A DNA stretch of 64,000 nucleotides, taken from contig JAESUZ010002888.1 of assembly GCA_017311185.1 (NCBI GenBank), forward strand, positions 868,001-932,000, written 5' to 3'. A program made the translations under genes and the position numbers. Numbering within the stretch: position 1 is the first letter of the stretch; each line of letters opens with the position of its first letter. Shown here piece after piece: positions 25,008 through 36,352 of this stretch. This DNA comes from Proteles cristata cristata. Taxonomy: Eukaryota; Chordata; Mammalia; Carnivora; Hyaenidae. Below the pieces are notes generated by a model that saw only the letters and a list, made by a program, of their open reading frames with translations, did no database searches and was not told the origin of the DNA.

Positions 25008-26780
25008 TCTCATTTGTATTCTTTTGAAACTGCCTTTGTCTCTTTCTATTATAAGTAAGTATCTTTCATGTTGTCTCTAATTTGATAAAACTTTCAGTCA
25101 CTTTCACTTATTAAAACAGCTTCTCCCATCACAATAATATTTCAGGACCTCCTGTATCTGTCTTGATAGTAATGTCCACCAATACTTCTCAACCCCCCAA
25201 AACCAGACCCTCTCTGACTGTAAGTAAGCGTGGATAACTAAATATCAGCCAGTACCTCATATTATTGTATTAAGAACATTTGCAGGAAAGATTCATAAAG
25301 GCTTCCTTGCCTTCTTATAAAGAAATATTCTTACCAGTCTCTGGGATCCCATTAGTCATTATAAAACAAAACAAGACAAAACAAAACAAACGCCCCACAA
25401 AACCCCCTGATCTATTGTCATTATTAAAGGTGTGTTTATGCATGTAATGTTGGAAACAGATTATTTTGCATCCCACAGTTATGTATAAGCCATAAAAGCT
25501 GAAGCTCCTTCCCAGTATCTGCAAATTATAACAAACAATTTTGCATTAGCAGTTTATTTGGTTGTGCGTCTGAATCAGTGCTATCTCTAAACTTTGAAAA
25601 AGTTAGAGATGGAGACTATTATTCAGTAGTACCCCACTCATAGATATATATAATGTTTGGCTGACATTACTGTATGGGAAGAACTATATGGAATTCCAGT
25701 TATAGATCCCATGCGAGAAGTACAACCAAATGGATTTTGGTTTCGGTGAAATAAGTGAAGTAATTTTTTTTCTCATTTGTAGTTTCTGAATTTCTACAGT
25801 GATCCTATAGCAACTTTTTATATTTTCAAAGTACTTTTGAAATCTTATGAAATAAACAGAGCAATTATCATGATCAATTTCCAAAAGAAGAAACCAGAAC
25901 ATGCTCAAAAAAAAAAAAAAGACACTAGGAAAATAGGCAGCCCCAGAGCTCTGATTCCCAGGTTAGTATTTTTTTGATCTCTACCATACCTTCTGGTATG
26001 GTACAATACCTGACACAAAGAGGTGATGCCTCCAAAGAACTTAATGAGGGCGCTTAAATGAGAGCAATAAAAATATAGAATTACCTGATATACCAGAGTA
26101 ATTTTAAATTTAGTTTTGGACCTCAGGTTTCCCTTTACTTTATCTGAGTGCTACTTTTTTTCTTATATTCCAACCAAATAATTTGTTTTTATAGCTAACA
26201 GTAAGGAACCTGCTTCAGAGATGACTTTTCAGTCCATACATTGTTCTCTAGTGATTTACCCACAGCTCGGACCTTTTTCCAGGATATCTGTTGGGAGACA
26301 CACTTCTTACTCCTGAATCAGACAGAATATCAAGGAGAAGCCAAATCACGCATGCATGGCACAAACTAAATAAAGCTGCTAGGCTTTCAGTGCTTTATTG
26401 CAATGATGTTAGTATCCTTAGATGAATATAATCACGTTAGCAGTCTGGCTTGGTCACTGGGAAAATAAAACACTTCTCAAACCTCACAGAACAGTGTGAG
26501 ATGCAGACTAGAACGAGTTATGCTTTCATCTCTTTGTGAAACAGTCACCACATGCAGGCCAGGACATCATACAGGCATTCAGTGCTGCTCTACAGCTTCT
26601 AAATGGTAGAGGAGAGATGAGGCAGACATCAGAGGGAACTTCAAGCCAATTGCAGTCAAACATTATCCAGGAAGCATCAGATAGAATAGCATTCCATGAA
26701 AGCTGGAACTTGCTTCGAAACCTGGACTATCGAAGCGTACAATTAAATTCACTTTTTTTGTGTTTTGTTTTTTGTTTTGT
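25008..26780. other. Intergenic between repeats and TKTL2, nothing recognised
   Basis: No gene supported. The 145-codon open frame at 26536-26973 has no recognisable domain and runs into a low-complexity T-rich tract. Confidence 0.4.
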
Positions 26781-26781
26781 T

Positions 26782-26835
26782 TTTATTTACAAGGAAATTA
26801 CACATATTTGCAAAACTGTTAGCTCTATGTTTATT
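26782..26835 (-). terminator. Candidate polyadenylation signals and A-rich tract for TKTL2
   Basis: On the minus strand AATAAA occurs at 26830-26835 and again at 26782-26787, 330 and 378 bases past the TKTL2 stop codon. The second lies in an A-rich tract (26752-26790, read on the minus strand), which could be the remnant of the retrocopy's poly(A) tail. Both hexamers are common in AT-rich DNA, so this is weak. Confidence 0.3.
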
Positions 26836-27164
26836 CTCAACCCAGTTATTTGTAGTCTTCCAGGAAACTCTGAGGTGGTTATTTTTTTTTGCTATTCTGT
26901 TACTCAAAATGTTATAACCTACTTTAATGATTTAAAAATGAGAGCAACACCTATATATATACAGATAGTTTAACGGATAGTGACAGTTTAACAGACAGAA
27001 TTAGGAATGAAGAAAGGTGTTCCATGTCTCTCTCTTAAAAAAAAGCACAATGGCATAGATATAAATGATGGTTTGGTAACAACAACCGAACGAATGTAAT
27101 ATAAAGACGCCACTGTTTTAAGATCAAAGCAAAGCCAGCCAACAGACTTAAGAAATCAGCTATG

Positions 27165-29042
27165 TTAGTTCATTAAAGTATTTTTCACAGCCGCTATGAT
27201 GTGTCTGGCGCTGATACCAAACTTATCCAGCAATTCACCCGGTTTTCCACTTTGAGGCACTTCTGACACTGCCAGTTGATGAACAAGGATGCCAGGCTCC
27301 CCAGAGACAGCTGCACATACAGCTTCTCCAATGCCACCTTCCCGGTAGTGATCTTCCACTGTGATGATCCGGCCACCTGTAGCTTTTGCATTGGAGATGA
27401 TGTTGGGGGCATCCAAGGGTTTAATGGTGAATGGGTCAATGACACGGATAGAAATACCTTGTTGAGAAAGACTGTCAGCAGCTGCTAAGGCTTCATGCAG
27501 AGTAACTCCAGCTCCAATAACTGTGACTTTGTCATTGACACTCTGGCGGATGACCTTGGCCTGTCCAATCTCAAAATTTTCTTGAGGGTTATAAAGAACT
27601 GCAGTTTCTGGTTGGCTGGTCCGAATGAAGCACATTCCTTTGGTACTGGCAGCCAGATAAACCGCATACTCTGTTGAGACAGCATCACTTGGATAGAAAA
27701 TGGTACAGTTGGGAATACTTCGGAACATGGCTAGATCCTCCAGAGCCATCTGGGAGGGTCCATCTTCACCAATGGATACCCCACAGTGGGAACCAGTAAG
27801 ATTGATATTGGTTTGAGATATGGCGCCCATCCTTATCTGATCAAATGCTCTGGTCAAAAAGGCAGCAAAGGTACTAACAAAAGCAATGGTTCGACCACGT
27901 GTGGCACAGCCTAGTGCCACACTCACCATGTTTTGCTCAGCAGTAAAACACTCAATAAAACGCTCAGGGTGGTCTTTATTGAATATCTCGGAGAAGGTGG
28001 AGTTTTTTGTGTCACCATCCAGGACAATAACCCTTTCATTTGCGTGGCCTAATTTCGCCAAAGCCAAACCAAAGGCTTTCCTAGTAGCTATCTTGTCACC
28101 AACTACATAATCAGGCAGACAGGTCATTTTTATATTCCTGATGCTGATTTGAGGTGAGTCTTCAATGGGAGGTTTGGGTATTAGATTCCTGTTGGTCTGT
28201 ATCTGACTCTCAATCAATTTGATGATTGCATTTACTCTGTCTTTCGGCATGGGCTTTCCATGCCAATTTTCGGCATCCTCAATATTTGGAATACCCCGGC
28301 CCTTGAAGGTCTTTGCAATTATGGCAGTGGGCTTGTTCTTCACTTGAGCCGCTTGCCCAAACACTTGGCATAATCCCTCCACATCATGGCCATCCACTAG
28401 GTAAGTATTCCATCCAAAGACTTCACAGCGATTCTGATAGATGTCTGTGCAGTGGCCAAGAGGTGTGACTCCACTTTGTCCTAAGCGGTTCACGTCGAAG
28501 ACTGCCACCAGATTGTCTAAATTGTAGTGAGAAGCAAAGGCCAAAGCCTCCCAGATAGAGCCTTCGGAGGATTCGCCATCCCCTATAAGGCAGAACACCC
28601 GGTAGCTGGCCTTGTCGAAGTACTTGCCAGTATACGCCATTCCACACGCGGCACCCAATCCTTGCCCAAGTGACCCTGTTGCCACGTCAACAAACGGCAC
28701 TCTTGGGGTGGGATGTCCCTCCAAGTCACAGTGAATTTTCCTCAAGTTCAGCAAGTCAGATTCGCTGATGTTGCCCAGCTCTGCCCAAGCGGCATAGAGG
28801 ACTGGAGCAGCATGGCCCTTAGAGAGGACGAATCGGTCGTTGTCGGGGTGTCTTGGGTCTGCCTGTTTGTACCTCATGGTGTGGAAGAAGAGCACGGACA
28901 TGATCTCGGCTGCGCTGCAGCATGAAGTGGGGTGGCCGGAGCTGGATGCACACGTAGCCCTGATAGAATGAATTCGAAGGCGGTTGGCCACGTCCCGCAG
29001 CACCTGCACGGTGTTCCCATCAGGCTTCCAGTCGCTGGCCAT
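27165..29042 (-). CDS. TKTL2: Transketolase-like protein 2 (intronless TKT-derived gene)
   Basis: An uninterrupted 625-codon frame (ATG at 29042, TAA at 27165-27167) with no introns; TKT, its multi-exon relative, is about 623 residues. Transketolase is a thiamine-diphosphate (ThDP) enzyme of the non-oxidative pentose phosphate pathway that moves two-carbon units between sugar phosphates in the cytosol. Visible landmarks, in order: G36-H37-P38; K75-G76-H77 (KGHAA); G109-H110-P111; ThDP/metal motif G154-D155-G156-E157 with N185 in DVNRLG; W260-H261-G262; second (pyrimidine) domain from about 310 with catalytic-type A368-E369-Q370; STFAAF at 390-395; GSHCGVS at 417-423; FIRTS at 472-476; C-terminal domain from about 500, with [13 protein letters not shown] at 563-575. 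It is assigned to TKTL2 rather than TKT by the absence of introns, by sequence details such as HSIRATCAS and QVKNKPTA (a 3-residue insertion relative to TKT), and by position next to TMA16. No frameshift or stop is seen. In other mammals expression is mainly testicular (recalled, not shown here). Confidence 0.96.
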   Translation of the reverse strand: MASDWKPDGNTVQVLRDVANRLRIHSIRATCASSSGHPTSCCSAAEIMSVLFFHTMRYKQADPRHPDNDRFVLSKGHAAPVLYAAWAELGNISESDLLNLRKIHCDLEGHPTPRVPFVDVATGSLGQGLGAACGMAYTGKYFDKASYRVFCLIGDGESSEGSIWEALAFASHYNLDNLVAVFDVNRLGQSGVTPLGHCTDIYQNRCEVFGWNTYLVDGHDVEGLCQVFGQAAQVKNKPTAIIAKTFKGRGIPNIEDAENWHGKPMPKDRVNAIIKLIESQIQTNRNLIPKPPIEDSPQISIRNIKMTCLPDYVVGDKIATRKAFGLALAKLGHANERVIVLDGDTKNSTFSEIFNKDHPERFIECFTAEQNMVSVALGCATRGRTIAFVSTFAAFLTRAFDQIRMGAISQTNINLTGSHCGVSIGEDGPSQMALEDLAMFRSIPNCTIFYPSDAVSTEYAVYLAASTKGMCFIRTSQPETAVLYNPQENFEIGQAKVIRQSVNDKVTVIGAGVTLHEALAAADSLSQQGISIRVIDPFTIKPLDAPNIISNAKATGGRIITVEDHYREGGIGEAVCAAVSGEPGILVHQLAVSEVPQSGKPGELLDKFGISARHIIAAVKNTLMN

Positions 29043-29102
29043 GACAGTACGCTCAGCGTTTCCCTCGGAGCAAACGGCGCCTGTGCACCCGGCACAGTTC
29101 TG

Positions 29103-29110
29103 TCACGTGA
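29103..29110. promoter_or_regulatory. E-box palindrome TCACGTGA
   Basis: Perfect 8-bp palindrome with a CACGTG core, 61 bp upstream of the TKTL2 ATG. This is the binding site of USF/MYC-class bHLH-ZIP factors. Confidence 0.5.
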
Positions 29111-29184
29111 CCACTACCCCCGGCCCCGCCTCTTCTAGGAAGTGAGCGCCGCCAACGGCAAGAGCCGCGAGAAGAGAGGCTTTG

Positions 29185-29192
29185 TCGCGAGA
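29185..29192. promoter_or_regulatory. TCGCGAGA promoter element
   Basis: TCGCGAGA lies 143 bp upstream of the TKTL2 ATG. It is the core of the CpG-island motif TCTCGCGAGA bound by BANP (previously ascribed to Kaiso); the flanking bases here (TG-TCGCGAGA) differ from the ten-base form at one position. Confidence 0.45.
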
Positions 29193-29702
29193 CGCAGGGG
29201 CTGCTGTGCACCGCTTATTCTCCTTGCGTGTGCCGCCGTGACTTTCTGCGCTCAGTGGAATGTATTTTTATATTAATTTTGTCACTTGCATGTTCAACGT
29301 TATTAAAAATAATTAAAGCTCTGCATACCTTTCCTAATGTTATACATTCAAAAGGGATCATTCTCGTTTCCATGTGTTATACGGAGAAATTTATGAGGTT
29401 GTGCTTTTTTTTTCTTCTAATGCATTCTGCATATATTCAAGATTTTGCCGCTGCTTTATAGCTGGCATTAATAGAAATGACCCAAGGTCACTTTCAATCT
29501 AGCCAATATGGTAACATGTGCCAATAGAGACTTTCTCAGAACAACTGAAAATCCTGTCTCTGACTCATAAAACTACAATGGCTTATTTGGCCAAAAGTTG
29601 CAGGAAGAACAAATTCAAAACCACTCAATGGCAGAGTATCCAGTACTGCAGTTTTCCCAGTATACCCTAAAATGCTATAACTCTTACTATGAGTAATTTT
29701 TT

Positions 29703-29896
29703 AAACTTTATTTACTTATTTTGAAAGATAGTACAAGCCAGGGAAGAACAGAGAGAGGGAGAGAGAGAATCCTAAGCAAGGTCCCTACCGTTAGCCGGGA
29801 GCACGATGGGGGACCTGAACTCACACATGGTAAATCATGACTTGAGAGGAAATCAGTCCCCTGGCTTAACTGACTGAGCTACTCAGGCACCCGGCT
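29703..29896 (-). repeat. CAN SINE, diverged
   Basis: Reverse copy from TTATTTACTTATTTTGAAAG to GAGCTACTCAGGCACC. A TSD containing GAGTAATTTT is present at 29691-29700 and 29899-29908. Confidence 0.85.
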
Positions 29897-30261
29897 TTGA
29901 GTAATTTTTAATATAAAACTAATTTACTTACATTAATTATAAAACTAAATTTGTGACAGCGAGCTCTTCTAGCAGGTGAGAGTCATTGTGTGTCATCAGA
30001 AAAACAAAAATATGACAGTATTTCCTTTTCCATGTTGCCGTAGTAAGCATCTGGATTCTTGGACAATAGTACTTAACATTGATACTGTATGCAAATCATG
30101 ACACAGGGAACAACAACAAAACGATGCCTCGGTTCCACCCCAAATTGAGTAATTCACATCTGTGGGACTAGAGCCTGGGAAGCTAAATATTGTTATATAT
30201 ACCTGTTGACTTTAATGTTTAGTGAAGTTAAGAACAGATAAACTGCAGATAGACTTTAAGA

Positions 30262-30441
30262 CTGGTGATTCTTAATATTGGTTGTAGTTGAGAATCATAT
30301 GGGGAGTTTTTTTTTTTAAAATATCATGTCCAGGCTGCATTCCAAACAAATTAAATCACAATTTTTGCATGATGGATAAAGATGTCAGTCATTTTAAAGG
30401 CTCCCCAGATCATTTCAATATCCAGTCAGGTTGCAAACAAC
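30262..30441 (+). mobile_element. MER20-like hAT MITE
   Basis: Wording GAGAATCATATGGGGAGTTT, CCAAACAAATTAAATCACA, AAAGGCTCCCCAGATCATTT corresponds to the partly palindromic MER20 type. Heavily decayed, no coding capacity. Confidence 0.55.
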
Positions 30442-30532
30442 TAATTCAGGGCAGTTTCGCTACTTTACTCTTCATACTTCTCTTACATTTTACCTCAGAT
30501 AAACATTTTATATAATTAATTAATTTATTTTT

Positions 30533-30747
30533 AACTTATTTTTAATGTTTATTTATTTTGAGAGAGGGTGGGGTGAGAGAGAACACGAGCAGGGGAAGGG
30601 CAGAGAGAGGGAGAGACAGACTCCAAAGCCGTCTCCAGGCTCTGAGCTGTCAGCACAGTGCCCTACAAGGGGCTTGAACTCACAAACCGTGAGACCATGA
30701 TCTGGGTTCAAGTCAGACGCTAACCAACTTTGCCACCCAGGCACCCC
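30533..30747 (-). repeat. CAN SINE (SINEC)
   Basis: Reverse copy with TTTATTTATTTTGAGAGAGG tail and GCCACCCAGGCACCCC head. TSD-like CTCAGATAAA is found on both sides (about 30494 and 30749). Confidence 0.9.
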
Positions 30748-30769
30748 TCTCAGATAAATACTTTAAATA

Positions 30770-30893
30770 TTATTTGCCACTTGAACTAATTCTATCATTT
30801 TCGTTTTTAAGGGTACATATTAGAGTAAATCATAATGGTATGACATTAACTAGCTCTTAAGATTTGCTGAAGGAATGTTGGAGTTGGAAAAGT
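30770..30893 (+). repeat. Local duplication, copy A (unoccupied LTR site)
   Basis: 124 bp from TTATTTGCCACTTGAACTAA to TTGGAGTTGGAAAAGT. Copy B lies at 32155-33216 and contains the solo LTR. In copy A the position of the LTR target is GGTACA (about 30811-30816), directly followed by TATTAGAG, with no insertion. Copy A holds about 27 bp (GGTATGACATTAAC...) missing from copy B. Confidence 0.85.
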
Positions 30894-32154
30894 CCTTAAG
30901 GTCATTGTGGATTCATTCTCCCCATGTTCTTTGCAAATTAATGTTTGTTTATCTTTTTCAGACAAATAAGAGAAGAGAAAATAAAACCAGAGTTGACTAG
31001 GGCTGAGAGTGAATATGGGAATTAGAAAGAAAAAGTTTTCACAGCATCGTAACAGCACACTGGTGGGGTCCGACAGGAAAGCAATTAATACAAACAAAGG
31101 TAGCTCACCATTATTTTGGTTGATGAGAGCTCTAATAAATCTGGTAAACTACATAGTATAAAAATGATCCATGAGGCAGTGTTCACATGAAAAAAATTTG
31201 GGAGATTTAGGAACTACTTAACATTTCTTTTCAAGTTCCTCAATTTTTCCATTCACTTAAAAATATTGCACAACTATTTCTCAAAGTATTAAATAGAAAG
31301 TTATTAACATGAGTATAGGTCAGTTTTGTTAAGAAAAGTATGTGGTTTTGTAGATCTAATACCGTAGATAGTGAATGTCCCCTTGTCATTCAGTGAGACT
31401 GGATTTTTACATGATATAAAAAATAATATGTTATAAAATATCTGTAAAATATTTTCAAGGTTTTTGAGATTTTTTAAAAAGGAAGGCTGAAAGCTATATA
31501 TAAATTATTAATTTTTTAAGCATTGTAATCTTTTAAAATATATTTTAAAATACACGATGGAACATAACAGTATAAGTATAAAGTATGCATAATTTTATTA
31601 TGCAAAATCACTCAATGTGGCTGTGAACACAGTTTAGTCAAATAAATCAAAGCAATGACAGCACATTCTATCTTCTTCATTTAGAAGTGGCTATTACTGA
31701 CAAAAGGCCTGCCAAAAAATTTTAAGCCAACATGTTAAAAATTTAGTTGTCTTGGAAAAAGTCCATCACTCATTTTAGAGGTCATTTTGCAAAATAGTCA
31801 AAAGTCTTCTGAAATAGGAGGAAATTATTAATTTTGGCTTATTCACACAAAGCAGAGATTTTCAAACTCAAGTGCCTCATGGCTAGGAGGTACCATGAAT
31901 AGTACATGAATGTCAGATATAAAATAAGAGGTTTGGAGTGGTGTATGACAAACCGGATAATCTAAGCCCGCCTAAAGACACTAACATTTGGAAAAACTGT
32001 GAACATTTTGTTGGACAAAAACCCCCCATGGAATCCAAAAAAATGTATCTTCGGGCTGCTGGTTTTGACCCAGTTCAAGGTATGTTAAATGTAAATAAAA
32101 TGTATTGTTGTACATTTGTTTAAAATTTCCACTGTGACTCTTTTTCTCATGGTC
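30894..32154. other. Spacer between the two duplicate copies, nothing recognised
   Basis: AT-rich unique-looking DNA; no gene, SINE or clear older repeat. Confidence 0.4.
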
Positions 32155-33216
32155 TTATTTGCCACTTGAACTAATTCTATCATTTTAATTTTTAAGGGAA
32201 CATGTCGGGAGCCACACCAGCCTCTCTGGATGGCAGTCACAGCAAGGATATGGTAGCGTTTGCACAGCTCCAGCCATGGGAAATGAAAACTGGTATCTCC
32301 TTCTGCTACTACTGGCTCATGTTGGAAATGAGGCTGCTGGTATTGACCAGGCGTCACAATATTCCATATCAGACCCATATTCTGAACACAGATACCTCAT
32401 AAGGAAAAGCATATTCCTGCCTTTACAAAAGAGATTTTAGATGAAAACTCTGTGGGTGATTGTCAAAAGGCTCTTCCTATGGGCATTGCAGACCCAAGAC
32501 TTGCATAATAAAGGGGGTTAAGAACACAAGGGTTACAACTGAACCTGGCCCTGAGACAAAGAGCCTATTATGGGGTTAAGGTACAGATAAGAGCAGAACA
32601 TAGTTACTACATATATCTTTGCTAACTGGTGAAGCATAGCAGTCCCTTCCTCAAGGCCTCCATTCCACAAACACCTTCCCTTACACTGGCAACTGGGATG
32701 AGGACAGATAAGATTAGCTAAAACATAAACCCCGGTGCAAAGACTGACACATTTAGGGCCCCCATGATAGTTTCCACCAACAAACCAATTCAGAAATATT
32801 CATCCTCTCGAGCGCCAGACAGAATGACTGCTAGCTTATCTATATACAATTTAACCTATATGTTATCCTGTTTTTCACTAAGAGCATCCTGTTAATTCCT
32901 TGGTTGTAAATTCACTATGACTGGGATAATTCTGCAGAATATGAAAAACTTGTTATTGCAAAAGGCCTCCCATTGTAGAAATTCCTTTCTCTGACTTCAT
33001 GTTGTTGCTGAACCTTTAAATAAAGACACAAAAACCAATAGGGCAGAGATGCCTGCCTGGTGATCAGAAAGAATCTCGGGGCTCTCTCATTCTCTGTCTT
33101 GCCGACACCGTCCATCCTTCAGGGACCCCTGGACCTGCCGGAGCCGGTGTGGCCTCCGACAGGAATATATTAGAGTAAACCATAATTTGCTGAAGGAATG
33201 TTGGAGTTGGAAAAGT
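32155..33216 (+). repeat. Local duplication, copy B, split by the solo LTR
   Basis: 32155-32202 and 33162-33216 together repeat the sequence of 30770-30893 with a few substitutions and one about 27-bp deletion. The 959-bp LTR sits between the two parts. Confidence 0.85.
32203..33161 (+). mobile_element. Solo LTR of a class II (ERVK-like) endogenous retrovirus
   Basis: 959 bp from TG to CA. The ends are inverted repeats, TGTCGGGAGCCACACC and GGTGTGGCCTCCGACA (14 of 16 bases pair). A 6-bp TSD flanks it: GGAACA at 32197-32202 and GGAATA at 33162-33167, one difference. AATAAA at 33019-33024 lies 137 bp before the 3' end, as expected for R/U5 in plus orientation. The TGTCGGGAGCC start and 6-bp TSD suggest a class II element. 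No gag, pol or env sequence is attached, so it is the product of LTR-LTR recombination. No coding content. Confidence 0.88.
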
Positions 33217-35757
33217 ATTTGTTATAGTGTGCACTTCAAATGAAAATAAAACCTAGGAGGATCAACGGTACAGATAGCTATGAAGGGAAAATTAAAGTAG
33301 CAGAAACTGGTAAGGGAAATGTCTACAAGCCTACAGTAGAGAAAATAAAGCATACATACTGATGACTTAGGAGCTCTATCCCGATTTGTGAAAATATACA
33401 TTTTTGTTATGTGAGAGTGAGTTATTTATTAGTTAGAGGTTAGAAACATTGATGTCTCACTGATACCTGAACTGTTGAATTTTGTGAAAATGGAATTATA
33501 TAAAAGAAAGACACAAGTGCTGACTTCATCTTTTTTGTTCCATTGTTTGAATCTGGTTAGTTTAGGAGACTGACTACTGAGCAAATGAGGAAAAGTTTCT
33601 TGTGTTAAGGCAGTAAGATTCTTATTGCTCTACTTGTTTGAATTATTGTTTTGAAAGTCATGGCTGGTGCTATTATTGCCTATTATACTTTTCCCATGGT
33701 TTACAGAGTTCTTATTTGGGGGAAGAGGGAGCATACAATAACATATTTAGGAAAGTAAGCCCTAACCTTACTGTGGTAATCATTTCACATGTATTAAATT
33801 ATTACATTGTATACCTTAAACTTACACAGTTTTGTCAATTATATCTCAGTCAAGTTGGGGAAAAATAAAGTGCTTCTCTGCTAAGCCTATTATCTCTGCC
33901 TTTTTAATTTGTTTTTAAAGACTGATTTTTTTTCCTTTCTGCCTTTTGAAATAGCTAGTAATTTATTATTATTTTGCAGTGCTAGATTTTACTGTGGTAA
34001 AGATTTTCAAAGAAAGTTGGGGTTTGTTCTATCAGGCGGCCTGGTAATCTTAGGAATTTTAAGATGGTTAAGGCAGGTAGATATAGAATATGCTTCACTC
34101 TGGTGGTAGTTTGGTTCCCACAAAAGCCTAGCCTCTCTGAGGGTTCTCCACTGAATGCCCTAAGTGGACAACATGGACTCCCAATTGCGGTTGATCGAGA
34201 CTCAGATATATCTCAGCTCTATGTGAGCTCTGAGAACTATTTGGTTTATTGCTCCCAAGTTGTCACTTGCCTGGCATTTTAGAAATCTACCTTATGCAAG
34301 GATACACCTTTGAAGATGTTTGGAGGTCTTTCTCCAGGCATTTTCGTCCTTGCAAGCACACTCCCTCCAAAACTGTAGCCAAGTCAGCCATCTGGGGCTC
34401 CTGTCTCTCTTCCCTTACCTCCACAAGACTGGCTCGCTCTTGTGTAAAATAGCCTTCCCTGTCACACTGTCTGGAAAGGGCCTCTAGGAAGATGATATAG
34501 TTCACTTCATTTGTTTCTCTTCTTTAGGCATAACAGTTCTGGGCTGTCTGTTTTCCAATCTATGAAAACTTGTATGGTTTGTTTAGTTTTCTAATTGTTT
34601 ATGGCTGGAAGGTACATCTCACTCCAGTTACTTGTTCATAGCCTCTGACTGGTATTTTATATGCCCCTTGTATGGGGCAGATAATCTCCAGATAACTATA
34701 GCCCAAACTGCACCTTCTCCATTGTCTTTCACACAGTGACATTACCACTCTGACCCCAGAAGACTTTGGAGTTTAAGATTCCTACACAGAAGTGGGGAGA
34801 AGGGCATTAGAGGGAGGATTTGGAGAAGGAGTGTCTAGGTGATGTCAATTGCCAGCATGTGGAGAAACTAAGTCCAACAACTCTGAAGGGTGGGAGAGCT
34901 GGGGGTCTTTACAGCCCCAGGATTTATCTTACCTATGGCTAACAAATGTTGGGTGATGCGTGGGTATGCAAAGCAAGGAGGCCATAAATGGCTAAAAATC
35001 TCCTTTTGGGGAACCATATTTCAAACAATTGGATGCATTAAATTTTGAGTTTCGCACCATCAGGCTTTTGAGTTACCAGATTCCATCCTGCCATAAAGGT
35101 CAAAACAAAAAGGTCCTTGGTATAGGACCCGTCTTTAACCCATTTACCGAACAACTAACTCCCTATTGAAAGACATTTTATAATTTCTCTCCCGCAAACA
35201 TTGTCACAAACAGGTCAAGAGAAAAATTACATCCTATATAACAAAAGGCTAATTTTGCTAATACAATCAGTACTTCTAAAAATAAGTAGGATAAGATGAT
35301 AAAATAGCATAGGCCTACTCCCAAATCAGCCCTGATAAAAGCAGCAGAAAAGGGAAGGAATTGGCAGTTGGAAGTAAAATCCCAACTGTGAGAACCCTCA
35401 CGGGGGGTGGGAACTAGCGAGTGATGGGGTGGGAGGTGGGCAGAGAACACAGCAGTCGCCGGGGGAAGAGAACACCTGTGGCAGCCGGGGGAGGAGCTGG
35501 AAAACATTTAATTTTAGCTCCTGTCTCTCTTACTTCACCTTCCTGATGTGGCACATCACCGGCCTCCGACAGGGTGAGGCGCCAGCAGAGAAGACAGAGC
35601 CCAGCTAACAGAAGGAGCTGATGGAAATGGGTGCGGCAACGCCAACTCCCTCGCACCTTCAGCCTCCTGTGCTCCTGTCAGCAAAAGTTCTGCTGTTCCT
35701 GGACCCTGCTCTTCTGAGACTTGACCCTCCTTGTTCTCAATTTCCAAGGACACATTT
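33217..35757. other. Intergenic 2.5 kb, mostly unassigned
   Basis: About 33755-33865 resembles an L1 3'-end tail (ATTATATCTCAGTCAAGTTG). The rest, including a GC-richer patch at 35400-35700, is not recognised. Several 65-109-codon open frames overlap on both strands there and look like chance. Confidence 0.4.
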
Positions 35758-35774
35758 AAGAATATGACTTTCAG

Positions 35775-35992
35775 GGGCGCCTGGGTGGCTTAGTCGGTTA
35801 AGCGTCCGACTTTCACTTAGGTCATGATCTCGCGGTTCGTGGGTTCGAGTCCCGCGTCGGGCTCTGTGCTGACTGCCAGCTCAGAGCCTGGAGCCTGTTT
35901 CAGTCTGTGACTCCCTCTCTCTCTGACCCTCCCTTGCTCACGCTGTCTCTCTCTCTCCTAGAAATAAACAAAACATTAAAAAAAAAAAAAAA
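35775..35992 (+). repeat. SINEC_Fc, young, with 17-bp TSD
   Basis: Near-consensus copy; perfect TSD AAGAATATGACTTTCAG at 35758-35774 and 35993-36009; uninterrupted A tail of about 16. Probably a recent, possibly polymorphic, insertion. Confidence 0.96.
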
Positions 35993-36142
35993 AAGAATAT
36001 GACTTTCAGCACTTCCCCAATACACATGACAGGAGGCAATCAGGAGAGCTGATTCCATCAGTGAAATGTGACGCCACAGGTCAAGAAAAAGACATACCTG
36101 AGGAGTATATGTACTAGAAAAGAATTTTAAAAAATTAAATTT

Positions 36143-36352
36143 GGGGCACCTGGGTGGCTCAGTTGGTTAAGCATCCGACATCAGCTCAGGTCATGACCTC
36201 AAGGTCTGTGAGTTTGAGGCCCACGTCATGCTGTGCGCTGACAGCTCAGAGCCTGGAAATTGGAGACTGCTTGGGATTCTGTGTCGCCCTCTTTCTCTGC
36301 CCCTCCCTCACTCACTCTCTGTCTCTCTCAAAAAAGGAATAAACATCAAAAA
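36143..36352 (+). repeat. CAN SINE (SINEC)
   Basis: GGGGCACCTGGGTGGCTCAG head and CTCTCAAAAAAGGAATAAAC tail; an extra AAATTGGAG segment interrupts the middle. Confidence 0.9.

Larger units (their letters stand above)
29043..29240 (-). promoter_or_regulatory. TKTL2: CpG-rich proximal promoter / 5' leader of TKTL2
   Basis: About 200 bp of GC- and CpG-rich DNA begins exactly at the start codon and stops abruptly near 29,240, where the DNA turns AT-rich. It contains a perfect palindrome TCACGTGA (29103-29110, E-box/USF type), a GC box (GAGGCGGGGCC on the minus strand, about 29122-29132) and TCGCGAGA (29185-29192). No TATA box is evident. The transcription start probably lies within this block. 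That it drives TKTL2 is inferred from position. Confidence 0.6.

Noticed and set aside
26536..26973. 145-codon plus-strand open frame downstream of TKTL2
   Set aside because: No family resemblance, second half is low-complexity (T-rich, Phe/Cys/Val run), and it overlaps the probable TKTL2 3' flank.
27194..29138. Several 60-83-codon frames on both strands across TKTL2
   Set aside because: Shadows of the TKTL2 coding frame; none has independent support.
35555..35574. ACCGGCCTCCGACA resembling the 3' end of the LTR at 33161
   Set aside because: Only about 12 bases match; the upstream sequence does not resemble the LTR and no matching TG start or target duplication was found.
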